This document shows positions 11,303 to 22,667 of a stretch of 64,000 bases of DNA, piece after piece. This DNA comes from Liopterus haemorrhoidalis. Lineage: Eukaryota > Arthropoda > Insecta > Coleoptera > Dytiscidae. The DNA lies in contig OZ020611.1 in NCBI GenBank assembly GCA_963971575.1, forward strand, positions 19,504,092-19,568,091, in the 5' to 3' direction. The translations under genes were made by a program, and so were the position numbers. Every line of letters starts with the position of its first letter. Position 1 is the first letter of the stretch. The notes under the pieces were generated by a model, which saw nothing but the letters and a program-made list of their open reading frames with translations, ran no database searches and was not told the origin of the DNA.

Positions 11303-11867
11303 ACGGGTGTTTTTTTTAGAGGTATAGAACTTTAAATTGCAATAAAACAACGATGGATTATTCGATTGACATGAATTTTTTTTTATTCGAAAGATAATCT
11401 TGTGGCATTACATTAAATCATACCAACAAGACGGCGCAACATGTCACACAGCTCGTGCCACAATCGATTTATTGAAAGACACGTTTGGTGACCGCCTAAT
11501 TTCACGTTTTGGACCTGTGAATTGGCCTCCAAGATCTTGTGATTTAACACCGCTGGACTACTTTCTGTGGGGCTATGTAAAGTCATTGGTCTATGCGGAT
11601 AAGCCACAAACGCTTGACCATTTGGAAGACAACGTTCGCCGTGTTATTGCCGATATACGGCCACAAATGTTGGAAAAAGTCATCGAAAATTGGACGTCCA
11701 GATTGGACTACATCCGAGCCAGCCGTGGCGGTCATATGCCAGAAATCATATTTAAAATGTAATGCCACAAGATTATCTTTCGAATAAAAAAAAATTCATG
11801 TCAATCGAATAATCCATCGTTGTTTTATTGCAATTTAAAGTTCTATACCTCTAAAAAAAACACCCAT
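11303..11867 (+). mobile_element. Internally deleted mariner-type element (DD41D)
   Basis: A TA target flanks an element whose ends are inverted repeats of about 110 bp (GGGTGTTTTTTTTAGAGGTA). The right repeat begins at the transposase stop codon. The left repeat is an inverted copy of the same 3' end, including the last few coding bases. The element therefore looks like two 3' ends facing each other, with the 5' half of the gene lost. That pattern suggests aberrant gap repair. Confidence 0.8.
11400..11762 (+). pseudogene. Tc1/mariner transposase, C-terminal catalytic part
   Basis: An open frame of 120 residues is clearly the end of a DDE/D transposase. QQDGATCHTA (residues 9-18) carries the second catalytic Asp (residue 11). 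SCDLTPLDYFLWG carries the third at residue 53. The 41 residues between them fit the DD41D group. The terminal part ends GGHMPEIIFKM. The helix-turn-helix domains and the first catalytic Asp are absent, and the apparent ATG lies inside the left inverted repeat, so no active enzyme is made. The remaining frame has no stops, so the insertion is probably fairly recent. Confidence 0.85.
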
Positions 11868-12033
11868 TATATATAAACATAAATACGTAAAATTATTAAA
11901 AATTTAAGAAATATTATAATATATTAGGATATATTAACATTTATTCCATATAACCCAATACAAATCTGGAATAAATATGGCGGCTACAGTTCATATGGCC
12001 ACACTGTCTTTATACAGTCACTGTACTCCACCC

Positions 12034-12669
12034 TATAGGGTGATACATAGGTTCCTCTAAACGGTGATAAAGTGAACTTTTTGACCTCTCTATTTTTTAC
12101 AATCTTTCTTGGTCATTTCAGTTCTGTTCCCTACTGACCAAACAGTAAAAATTTAAATATAGTGACATTAGAAAATCCCTTATATCCTCCTCTTACACTG
12201 CGCTACTGAAATTTATGGACCCATCGTGAACGTGAAGCCGTAGGGGCTTGGTGACGCTAATGGTTTCGGGCGGGATATGTGTTGAAATTACCCCGTGTTC
12301 GAATCTATCGTGTACTATCTTTATGTTCAGTTCAGTGAATGCCATGAAATTGTAAATGACAACCGTTAGTCGTGAGCCAAACATAACATGCTGAACGTAT
12401 TGTTAATCGACGATTTATACACATTTCCGCGATTCTGCTTCAAGAAACTAATTTCAATAAACTGTATACAATAGTGTACATTTTCAGGGCTTCGTATATA
12501 TAACCAAGAAACAAAATATAAAAGTTTCTCCTGCCAATTGATACTAATTTGTTCACCGCTTGGAGACCCCATTTCAGTCAGATGACTTTTGTCCGCAGTT
12601 TAGAAGTAACAACGTGTGATATGCTGTGAGGCGGTTTGGACCTTTGCTGTGGAAATTTGAAAGAAATAT
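12034..12669. other. No recognised gene; possible unique DNA
   Basis: The sequence is mixed in composition, including a less AT-rich patch at about 12190-12330. Open frames of 60-70 codons exist on the minus strand, but they overlap one another and show no domain I know. Confidence 0.4.
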
Positions 12670-14207
12670 AGTACAGGAAATTAAGCATTTTGGCTCGCAA
12701 TTTTTTCGTCCAGCATGGAATTACGTGAAATTTTCACAGAAGGTAGGGAATAGCCCAAGGATCATTTTCTACATCATGCCGGTGTACGCTAAAACCTTGG
12801 GGGTGGTTGCCACCCCATCTCGGGGGTGGAAGTTTTTTACTACATTTTAACTATAGGAATCGATGGGAAAAGTAATTCTAAGAAAAAAATGTTCTTTACG
12901 TTTTCTTCGTAAAACTAATATTTTTTAAGTTATTCGCGGTTGAAAGTAACAGTTTTTCGACGAAAAAATCGATGTTTTTAAAAAGTTTTTTGCGAATAAC
13001 TCGAAAAATATGCATTTTATCAAAAAAACTGTAGAAAGCAAAATTGTAGCTTTTAAAAAAACAAACAAAATCCTTTTTTTTATTATTTTTCTACGACCAA
13101 TACGAACCTAGATACGGCATGTTAATGGTTAACTTTTTTTCGCCAAATGCATAATTTGAAAGATTCAAAGTCAAATAACAGGAAAAATTTGAATTTTTCG
13201 AGGAAAACTCATTGAATCTTTTTTAAAGTATTTGATTAGACCTTTCAAACAAAAAAATAAAAAAGTCTCTAGCATAAAAATTAAGCGACTTATGATCAAA
13301 ATAAGGTCGGTACCTACTTTTTTCTACGAAAAAATCAGTGAAAACAACCCCCTATTTACCCCTCTAATTAAAATTGATCCTCACCCTTCTGTGGTTCTCT
13401 TCTTATATGTATTTTCAGTACACCCAAGAAGTTTGACCAATTTAAAATGCTTAATTTTAGAAAAATTGGAGTTTAAAGAAAAAACGATTTTTTACGATTT
13501 TGTATTTTTCACCCTTTTCTTCAAAATATCTCCGAAATTACTGGAGATACGAAAAAAATGATAGAGCACTAAATTGTAGCTTTTTTAATGACTTAAATCT
13601 TTCTCTGTGCATATATTTTCTGTACAGTGAATATTTGGCGAGATATAGCCGTTTAAAACCTCTATTTACAAGCGAACACCACCTTATTCGAGCCCTTCAA
13701 ACTCACCCCATTTAAAAACTAAGGGATCTTAAGGAATTTAATTTACATAGTCTTATAGCTCTTGAAAAGCCCTACAAAATCATTTTTGAAAAAACTTTCT
13801 ATCACTAAAAAAGAAGGAGCTATGTTTAAACAACCAATAATTTTTTTTTCGAAACATTCTAATAGCACGGTTCGGAGCGATTTTTTTTATATCAAGCTCT
13901 AACAAGGGTTGATTTTTAAGAGTTGAAACAGTATGAAATTGTATTCTAAAGCATAAAACAATCCATATTTAGCTAATACAAACCAAATTTTACCCATATT
14001 AAGGTTTAAAATGTTATTTTATAATTTTTTACAATTAGGGGTAGTTTTCACCCTTAAAAAACAAAAATCGTACAACGGCACAATGTAGAAAATGAACTAG
14101 AGGGTGAAATGAGCCTAATTCCAAATTTTTATCCAAATCGATGCTGGACGAAAAAATTGCGAGGTTTTGTCATTTTTTGAGCTTCATTTCCTGTACTAAT
14201 ACTGGTG
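12670..14207. mobile_element. Long-TIR non-coding element of about 1.54 kb
   Basis: About 12670-12770 and 14090-14207 are imperfect inverted copies. Both contain AGTACAGGAAAT near the tip, the block CGCAATTTTTTCGTCCAGCA, and TCATTTTCTACAT at the inner edge. TA lies beside both tips. The interior is poly-A/T rich with repeated TTTTTCGA-like words and short frames (109 codons at 13232), none of which I recognise. Superfamily unknown. Confidence 0.6.
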
Positions 14208-14221
14208 TCCATCGTTACTGC

Positions 14222-14640
14222 GGATGATACTATGGTCCGACAATTTGATCCTGAACTACATTTAGTCCAAGATCATCAAAGATCATTATCTTGTATCTAA
14301 AAAGGAATCCATGGCATTGCGAAGACCGGACGAAACGCAGCAGATGAAGGCTAAGGTGTCCTAGTCAACCAAAAAGTTCATGAAGACACTTTTTTGAAAT
14401 TTGATAGTGAAAATATTAATGATCTTCATCGTGAGAGAAGCATGACAGTGAACGGAGAGTAGGTACTACGCAGGTCTGAGGCGCTAGTTGCTTCGCGATG
14501 CTATCAAGCATAAAAGGGGCAGAAAGCAGAGTCGCGGGGTTCGCTCCTACAAGATAACGCGCCAGTTCAAATGACCGCCGTCGCCAAGGATACTATGAAG
14601 GATGTTGGTTTAAAAAGCTTGTTCACCCATCCTAAATGCA
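14222..14640 (+). pseudogene. Decayed mariner transposase (catalytic region)
   Basis: Short stretches in shifting frames read as mariner: RQFDPELH at about 14236, SMTVNGE near 14440, and LLQDNAPVQMTAVAKDTMKD near 14550. The DNAPV motif holds the second catalytic Asp of mariner enzymes. At least three frameshifts and several stops break it. No terminal repeats were found. The strong decay points to an old insertion, adjacent to the right end of the long-TIR element. Confidence 0.6.
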
Positions 14641-14662
14641 TTTCTGTAAACCCTTTGCATTT

Positions 14663-14693
14663 CTGAAGATGGCTTCATAAGCGGAAATACGTA
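14663..14693 (+). ncRNA. Hammerhead-ribozyme-like motif
   Basis: CTGAAGA matches the CUGANGA core. A short hairpin GCTT/AAGC follows, then GGAAA and the palindrome TACGTA. Self-complementary helix III next to GAAA is a feature described for hammerheads in Penelope-like elements, which act as dimers. Similar motifs occur at 35281-35313, 35619-35651 and 46542-46582. Activity is untested. Confidence 0.4.
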
Positions 14694-14699
14694 TGAAAT

Positions 14700-15599
14700 A
14701 AACTTGTTTTATTCTTCGAAACTAACCGAGTGTTTTATTATCTTACTATCTAATCTAGGTTATGAAGTAGGTTGTGTCAAATGTCAATGTTTGCGAGCGT
14801 CAAAACTACCTCGAACGGCGTCCAGCCAAAATCTAGGTCGAGCACTTTGCGAACCGTTTGGCTTGTGCGCGTCATCCGATCCAAACTAGACAAAAATGTT
14901 ACACGGCATGGTATCTTACGCGGTACATTACAAGATCGGATTGTAACCTGGATCCAGCATTGGAGAACAATATGCCGATTGTTTAATATTGTCACAATTA
15001 TGGTATAATTGTGTTCTAATGTCCCAATTCCTTGAGCGGCTTTTAGGCTGTGTAGGTCAAGGTTGCTGACGTACGGTTTTGGGAATTACAGAATGTGCAG
15101 AGTGTTGCGTGTTTGTCAACATAAGTTTTGAACTACATTCTAATGTGTCGATAAACATTATTCAATTGTGATGACTATGGTCTGTAATTGCTGCCAACAA
15201 TTACACAAATGAATAATGTTAATAAGTAGAAACGGACGTTATAGTGTCCTGGTTATAAAATAGTTTTAGGGAATAGAGTCGTGGTTAGTCATTCTTGGTA
15301 GAAAAGCACTAGTCATTCTTGTGACCAGTCATCAGTCCGCATCACGCTAGCCAAGGACCAGCCCAGCTGTTGAAGTCACCAAAACGAGATGTGAGTGTTG
15401 TCTACAGGGCTTCTCTACGTGTTCGCCTCGTACGAATACCTGGTGTGGTTCGACCGATCCTGGAGAAGCCGGGGCAAGAACGAGACTTACATCAGCTTCT
15501 AACGGACAACACGAGCAGCCATTTTGACCAACAATTGTATTCTGATGTAAATTAATATCTATTGTCTGGGTGCGTGGAAATCTAAAACAATTGAAGCGA
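14700..15599. other. No recognised gene
   Basis: Frames of 60-80 codons overlap on both strands at 14704-15008 and 15370-15555 without a known domain. The patch 15290-15545 is less AT-rich and could be part of an LTR or unique DNA; I see no terminal duplication. Confidence 0.4.
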
Positions 15600-16963
15600 G
15601 GTTCTTATTATATAGTAGTATTAATTTATGTATTGGACAGTAGTGTGCTGTGAATTTTAGTTTTCAGTGTTGACAATAAATTAGTAAAAATGACAGTTGT
15701 GTTTTTCATTAAAAAATCAATTCACAATTATTAATTTAGTTGTGAAATACAAGGATCGGTTTTTTTACGAAACAAAACACAGAAAAACGTTATCATTCCG
15801 TGATATTGACATTTTGGATTAAAATTATTATTAGCAGAAAAATAATTATTTAAAAAAATATTTGGTTTTAATGAAAGTAAGTAAGAAAAATGTGATTTTT
15901 TTTTCTTTATTATTATTTTTTCAATGCTTTATTATTTTTTTATTTCTACGCAGTGCCGGCTGTGGGTTTTGCGGGGCCTCGGGAAAATAATGCATTTGGT
16001 GTCAAAAACTTGCCCTAGCTACTAATAATTGTTAAAAATATCCCCCTATAAGCGCGGGGCCTCGGAAAAAATCTCCGAAGTCCCGACCTCTGAGCCAGCC
16101 CTGTTTCTACGATTTCTAGGACAAGATTTACAATATCCCACTGCAAACTCTATACAGATGGCAGCACATAACGACTACACTAAAGAGGTATCAGTGGCTC
16201 TAAAACAATGGTTTCTGTTTATTTATCACATTAAAATATCATTTACCTTTAAGTTTAGGTTAGATTCACCTTAAAAGCACTATCTTAGGTTATGGTTGAT
16301 AACTGTTTATTTTTATTTTTTTATAAACCACCTAAAAATAAATTGTGTTTTAAAAGTTCTGCACAGTCCCACCTGTTTAGAATCTCTGTATATTGAACAA
16401 ATGACGTGTGTGTGACGCATGCGCAGTGTTCAGTGGTATATTGTAAATCTACCCCGAAATGCGAACGCAATATATTAAAGCGGGCAAACAATTAAATTTT
16501 ACTGTGCAATAGTTTCTCACGATTTATTTCAAACTGATTTGAGATATAGTGTAAGTACGCTTTATTCCGTGTGTGTATTTTTTCATGTGTGCTTTTTTCC
16601 GTGTGCGTATTAATCCGTGTGTTTTTTTCCGTGTGCGTATTTTTATATTATATAAGAAAATGGAAAATTAATTTTAATAAATATATTTTAAATTTAACGT
16701 CTCAAATCATTTTTAGTTTTAACATTATAAATATAATGGACTGAGTGAAAATGAATCGTTTTCCCATCTTAAAAAGTTAATGAATAAATAATTCGGAATA
16801 ATACTCATTATTTGTCCAGTTTTTAATAATACGCGAAGAGTTGATTCAATTTGAATTGGATGAAGTTAGGCGTATGGATAGAGAAAGAAGTCTGAGGTGT
16901 CGAGCAAGTCCCACATTAAGGTAATGATTTGTTTGCCAACACAGTTGGCAATGGGTCCACTAG
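15600..16963 (+). mobile_element. Non-autonomous Helitron, copy A
   Basis: It is over 85% alike by eye to Helitron B (18013-19322) from about 15628 on. The 3' end has the hairpin TTGCCAACACAGTTGGCAA followed by a short spacer and CTAG, then T, as expected for a Helitron inserted at A/T. I do not find the 5' TC end; similarity starts inside the element, so the left end is approximate. No Rep/helicase coding sequence. A hAT MITE sits at 15951-16103. Confidence 0.75.
15951..16103. mobile_element. hAT-type MITE with 8-bp TSD and a paralogous empty site
   Basis: The ends are CAGTGCCGGCTGTGGG and, inverted, CAGGGCTGGCTCAGAGG. The duplication TTTCTACG flanks it at 15943-15950 and 16104-16111. Helitron B is continuous at the same place (TTTCTACAATTTATAGG near 18583), so this is a clean insertion into copy A only. 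Confidence 0.85.
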
Positions 16964-18012
16964 TTATATAATAAATTTTGTAGAATTGATTCCGTTCTTG
17001 ACTTCACCCCGTGACAATATCACCAGGATTGTAAATGCCGTTTGCAAATGTCCAGTTATTATTTCGAGCAATTAATATTTAGTCTGAAAGCAATTAATTT
17101 CAATTAAGCAAAACCTAAAATTGTTTTAAATCATTCATTAAAGTGTAAAAATAATGTATGTAACTAACAACAGTTGGTATACATAACCATTATCCGTTTC
17201 CAGCTTCCATTCCGACCACCCACTAAATAGCAACCATTAGCTAACCATCTGTTAGTGTGAAAAGCAAAAAAACCACCAAAGTGTAACGGGTGATTTTTCA
17301 CTAAACTTGTCAAACATGATGGTAGTTAAACTGGAGATAAAGTCATTTATGAATTTGCCTTTGGTCAGGGGCGTATTGATATGGAAACATACGGTCATGA
17401 AGTGAATTAAATAGTGCTTTGTTCTATTGTTCTCCCATAGAAAAGTTTATAAAACCGGAGTTATATAAACTGTAACGTGTATTTTAACTGAATAGTGATT
17501 ATTTACTTTGTATGCTTTGTACAAGTTTTTTTTATTGTGGCTTTATTTGAAACTTCTGTTAACATGTGGGGAAAATAGAATATATTAATAATACCTCAAG
17601 AGCATATAATATACAGAGGTTAAATTCAATGTTACGTGAAAAATTTACTTAAAATATATATTGTTCGGTAACAAAACTAAATTTTTAATTGACAGAGGAG
17701 TCCGTGTATTCTCTATTTCGTATTATTTTCGTCTGAACTATTGTTGTCAACGTATCTTCTATAGGGTTTAAAACACGAACTAGTTAATTCCGCAGTTCTA
17801 AGTATAGGTTTGCCATTACCATTATAGGTTTGCATTCCGCGTCAACGTCCACATTTTCGCACTTCAAATCACCTTGCACAGATTCACAATTTTCACTACA
17901 GAAATTAGGAATTTCTTCAAAATCAAATGGTAGCCAAAGAGCCATGTTGTTAATGTATGCACGCTATGAACGTTGAAAATTAACTAACAAACAAGTATAA
18001 CAACCCCTAAAA
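16964..18012. other. No recognised gene between the Helitrons
   Basis: Mostly AT-rich single-copy-looking DNA. The only frame I single out is a 53-codon minus-strand ORF at 17784-17945, described separately. Confidence 0.4.
17784..17945 (-). CDS. Small unrecognised ORF (53 codons)
   Basis: It starts MALWLPFDFEEIPNF and ends LYLELRN. It is acidic and has four Cys residues, and it lies in a patch that is less homopolymeric than its surroundings. I do not recognise a family, and chance occurrence is possible. It could be the first exon of a decayed transposon gene; I see no obvious splice donor before the stop. Confidence 0.2.
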   Translation of the reverse strand: MALWLPFDFEEIPNFCSENCESVQGDLKCENVDVDAECKPIMVMANLYLELRN

Positions 18013-19322
18013 TCCTATAATATAATACGCCTGTTTGTATGTTCGACCGGTCGTTTGTATGTTCGTATGTTCGACCGGTCGTTTCTTCATTCCCCGATAG
18101 AGGCCCGCATATGTTAATTATTTTTGTCAAAATTGTTTAAAATATATTGTTGATGCAATAATAGTGAATTTTCTACGAACACTTTTTATAATTATTATAA
18201 GATGCAATAATAGTGAATATTCTACGAACACTTTTTATAATAATTGATAGAATTGTAAGAAATTATTGTTTATGTATTGGACAGTAGTGTGCTGTGAATT
18301 TTTGTTTTGAGTGTTGACAATAAATTAGTAAAAATGACAGTTGTGTTTTTCATTAAAAAATCACTTCACAATTATTAATTTAGTTGTGAAATACACGGAT
18401 AGGTTTTTTTACGAAACAAAACACAGAAAAACGTTATCCTTCCGTGATATTCGACATTTTTGATTAAAATTATTATTAGCAGAAAAATAATTATTTTAAA
18501 AAATATTTGGTTTTGATGAAAGTAAGAAAAATGTGAATTTTTTTTCTTTATTATTATTTTTTCAATGCTTTATTATTTTTTTATTTCTACAATTTATAGG
18601 ACAAGATTTACAATATCCCACTGCAAACTCTATACAGACGGCAGCACATAACGACTACACTAAATAATTCAAGAATTATCAGTGGCTCTAAAAGAATGGT
18701 TTCTGTTTATTTATCACATTAAAATATCATTTACCTTTTAGTTTAGGTTAGATTCACCTTAAAAGCACTATCGTAGGTTATGGTTGATAACTGTTTTTTT
18801 TTTTTTTATGAACCACCTAAAAATAAATTGTATTTTAACTGTTCTGTGCAGGGCCACCTGTTTAGAATCTCTGTATATTGAACAAATGACGTGTGTGTGA
18901 CGCATGCGCAGTGTTCAGTGGGATATTGTAAATCTACCCCCTGATTTGAGATATAGTGTAAGTACGCTTTTTTCCGTGTGTGTATTTTTTCATGTGTGCT
19001 TTTTTCCGTGTGCGTCTTAATCCGTGTGCGTTTTTTTCGTGTGCGTTTTTTTATATTATATAAGAAAATGGAAAATTAATTTTAATAAATATAATGCACT
19101 GAGTGAAAATGAATCGTTTTCCCATCTTAAAAAGTTAATGAATTTAATAATTCGGAATAATGCTCATTATTTGTCCAGTTTTTAATAATGGGCGAAGAGT
19201 TGATTCAATTTGAATTGGATGAAGTTAGGCGTATGGCTAGAGAAAGAAGTCTGAGGTGTTGAGCAAGTTCCACATTAAGGTAATGATTTGTTTGCCAACA
19301 CAGTTGGCAACGGGTGCACTAG
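18013..19322 (+). mobile_element. Non-autonomous Helitron, copy B, both ends visible
   Basis: The 5' end is A|TCCTATAATATAATACGCC at 18012/18013. The 3' end is the hairpin TTGCCAACACAGTTGGCAA, an ACGGGTGCA spacer and CTAG|T at 19322/19323. No target duplication, as expected for rolling-circle elements. Inside are direct repeats of GTTCGACCGGTCG near the 5' end and repeats of TCCGTGTG (18970-19045). A 24-codon frame starting MGEELIQFELDEV at about 19190 is shared with copy A but is not a known Helitron domain. Confidence 0.85.
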
Positions 19323-20655
19323 TTTAGAAATAATAGGATTATAAATTTGGAAAATATCCTTAATGGTTTTTAAGAAACTTCAATTGAACTAGTGTTAGGT
19401 ACATCTATTAGATTTAAATTTAAAATTCCCTTAATACCCCTTGTATTCTTTTTACAGCAATACGTCTTAAGTTTACTGCCATAACCCATTACATTGTTAA
19501 GCTTCTTTACAAGAATGTCCATTTCATTTTGGAAATACTGTAACAAAAACTATATGAAGGACGGGCATATCAGCTATTATTATTTATTTTGAACACAACT
19601 AAACTCGGGTTAATTTCGAAGTATGAGTATAACAGAGCTATCTAGCATATTTTGTTATATTTCTGTTGAAATGTACAAATGTCACATGTCTCTTCTGAGT
19701 TATGTACAACATATATTTATTTCCAAGAAACATCACCGTCAACCTTAAGGTCACACGTCTGTAATAACCGTAAAAAAACCGCAAAAAAACCGAGTGAAAT
19801 TTACGGTTAGTACATTTGAACCTAAGGTCACCTTATTGTCCCAATTTAAAACTAAGCAGTTAAAGATGAAATCTTGTAATGCCGACAGTGTACCCTGTTT
19901 AGTTAAATGAGATAATTGACCCCCAACTGTGAGATATACACATGGACGTCGACACTGGGGATAGTCAGTATTAATCATGATTAAATTCATATGACTTAAT
20001 AGTGTTTGGAAAATTTACATAAATATCTGGATTATATACTTGATGGAGAAGTGTCTTGAGGGTGTTGTTAAGGGTTAATGTAATTGTTCCCAAAGGTTTA
20101 ACAACATTTAGGAGAAGGGTTAGTGTTTAGTTATTAGGATGGGTACTATGGGATAGTTTGTATTAAATTTTGTGTTAACATTTTTGTCTTAAGTATAGTT
20201 TCCACAGCACTAATGGTGTTAAAATGTCGAAATACTGTCTGTATTGTATTAAATAATTAAAGCATTAGTAGCGTATGGTTAGCAACAGTTGCTTTGTTAA
20301 ATAAAGACTCAACAAATGGTGTCCGAGGTGGGATACAAGCATAATTTTTTTGTCAAAAATTTGCTCGGAATTGTATTAAAGAATTAATTATTACGACGAA
20401 AATTCCATAATATCCTTTTGAATTTTGTTTTTTAACAATCACCATTGTATTTTAATAATAAACAGTTATTCTGGTAGGCTGAATTTTGAAAAATCAAAAA
20501 CATTTGGGTCTTATTAATACAGAATATGTTTTTTTTTTTTTTTTGAGTTTCACCATTTTGATCTCATAAGCTATAAGATGTACAACGTTGATTAAGTTAA
20601 ACGAAAGTTGGCTTTTTAAGGGAGCAATTTAAAGGTGCAAACATATCTTTTAAAT
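19323..20655. other. No recognised gene
   Basis: AT-rich with short frames only (79 codons minus at 19751, no domain). A (T)16 run lies near 20530. Probably unique or old repeat DNA. Confidence 0.4.
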
Positions 20656-21120
20656 CAGGTATGTGCAACTTCCAAAAGACTGAGGGCCGGATAGCGATCT
20701 GAAATACATTCGCGGGCCAGAATTTTTTAAGGATATTTTTTTTAGAAGCATCAGTTTATTTTAAAATTCTTCACTGAATTTGTCTTTACCATAAAAAAAT
20801 TAAACATTCTAAATTTTCTAAACAAAAAATATATAAGTTCTAAACATAAAAAATACAAGAAAAAAATAAAAATCATTTTTTTAAAACTTAATTTAGGGAG
20901 CCTCTACAACTGAGGTTATTGGCACCAGGTACATTAGATTATTAAATTATTAATTTATATAAATTTGTTTTACATTATATTTTATTGTAGAGGTGGCAAT
21001 CTTTTAGATATTTTATTATGTTTACTTCAACTACATGTTGATTCTTCAGAGCTTCCTTTAGCGTCGTTGATATTTTATGTTTCAATCTTTGTATGTGATA
21101 CTTTTCGCACTCTATCAGTA

Positions 21121-22223
21121 TAGGTAGGACTCATTTTGCGCCGGTTTTATTTACGCCGGTCTCGAAATAACGCCGGTTGAACGCCAGAGTCGTGTGTCGA
21201 CGTCGTCGCCGAATCTGGGGTCGAAGTGGGGATGATCTGAGGTTTTACGCACGCGCAGTTAATAAAGTACATCATTGCTAAGTAATATTTTGCCAGTACA
21301 GGGTTGCATTCAGCACATTGAGTTTATTGCAGTTATTATATAGAATATATTATATAAATTATTACGTCTGCCAAATTTAATTTTCCGTAAGGTAAATTTA
21401 ATTTGTTGTTTATAAGTAATAATTTATTGTATTATATATAGTGTAGTATATATTATATATAGTGTAACTACAAACCATGTCTTCTAACAAGGAAAATAAA
21501 CCACCTAAATTAAATGCTAAGAAAAAACGAAGATCCATTACAAACCAATGGAGGTGATTAAAAGAATGCTAGATGGAGAAACACGTCCAAAAGTTTGTAG
21601 GGACCTCAATTTACCTCAATCGACTATTACAACCATCATGAAGAATGCTTTAGAATGAATTTTGACAAACATAGACATCCTTACTGAAAAACTTTGTGAG
21701 CTCGATAATGATAGGTAACGCAGTATGCAAGTAAAGAGGAGTGTTGCAGCTTTTTTGGCACCGTATGCAGAGCTCCTCCGAGAAAAAAAGAGAAAATTCA
21801 CAGAAAAATAATTTTGTAACATATATTTTTTTAATATAATTATCCAATTTACATCATATTTTTCTTTATGTTAATTTATTATTAATTTTTTGTTGTTAGT
21901 TTTGTTAGTTGTAAGTTTGTTCATATCGTTGTATTGTATTTATATAGCACAAAAGAATAAATATTTATTTGCTTCATTTATATCTAATTCATTTTAATAA
22001 AATTTATATAGGCCCGTCCCTGAAAACAAACTTTTGAAATTCGTGGTATTCATACAAAACACTTGCAAATATATTTAAAATCGTTGAAATATCAAGACAA
22101 AAATACATCAATGACATGTAGATTTGAATTCAATCCGTCTCTGGAATTTCACATTTTGGACTCTTTTTGCGCCGATTTTTTTTACGCCGGAATGTAACAC
22201 CGGCGTAAAACGAGTCCTACCTG
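21121..22223 (+). mobile_element. pogo/Tigger-like element, internally deleted
   Basis: The termini are inverted repeats (TAGGTAGGACTCATTTTGCG and, inverted, CAGGTAGGACTCGTTTTACG) flanked by TA. Inside is the N-terminal DNA-binding part of a pogo-type transposase, followed by a short unassigned frame reading VAAFLAPYAELLREKKRKF at about 21730-21810. The catalytic domain is missing. Confidence 0.7.
21477..21658 (+). pseudogene. pogo/CENP-B-type helix-turn-helix (N-terminal fragment)
   Basis: The first frame begins MSSNKENKPPKLNAKKKRRS. After a +1 shift near 21547 it continues MEVIKRMLDGETRPKVCRDL, then LPQSTITTIMKN. This is the CENPB_N/Psq-type helix-turn-helix by which pogo transposases bind their termini; the basic run KKKRR precedes the first helix as usual. 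The frame then stops at 21658. One frameshift plus the missing DDE domain make it non-functional. Confidence 0.65.
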
Positions 22224-22667
22224 TATATGGTTAACGGTGATTTTTTTATCACAGATGTTAAATTCTGGTGGTTCTTTGTGTTGGTTCTTTCTTTCTGATG
22301 GTCAAAATTGTGTTTGTGCGTGTACAACGTGTGTCCAATACGCATCCTGGTTGTTCTCTAAAACATAAAAAACAATTTGTTCTCTACGATCTTTTTGGCA
22401 TTTCCACTGTTTAGTATCTTCTTTTATCAATCTGAGGTTCTATGTAGTCAATTGCCAATATTTTTTCCATTCTGAACTTGTTTTCATTTTAATATGATTC
22501 TTAAAATCATTGGCTGGGATCTGTATATTTAAAGGTGGTAAATTAATCGAGTGCTTTGCTGCTTGATCTGCTTTCTCCTTTCCAATCATACCTTTATATC
22601 TTTTATAATGCATAAATATTGTTAAATAAGAACAAAATATTTATTTAATTTTAATGGGACGGTTGGG

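Larger units (their letters stand above)
10117..12025. mobile_element. TIR element with 8-bp TSD (hAT- or P-like), carrying two nested insertions
   Basis: The termini are inverted repeats of about 31 bp (TACAGTGACTGTATAAAGAC, then AGTGTGGCCAT). A perfect 8-bp duplication CTCCACCC flanks it at 10109-10116 and 12026-12033. An 8-bp duplication fits hAT and P superfamilies; the 31-bp TIR length is P-like, while TACAGTG is hAT-like. Without the nested MITE (10636-10844) and mariner (11303-11867) about 1.1 kb remains. That holds only a 63-codon frame at 10329-10520 that I do not recognise. Confidence 0.75.

Noticed and set aside
15250..15560. Possible solo LTR
   Set aside because: No TG...CA boundaries with a 4-6 bp duplication and no primer-binding or polypurine context could be shown.
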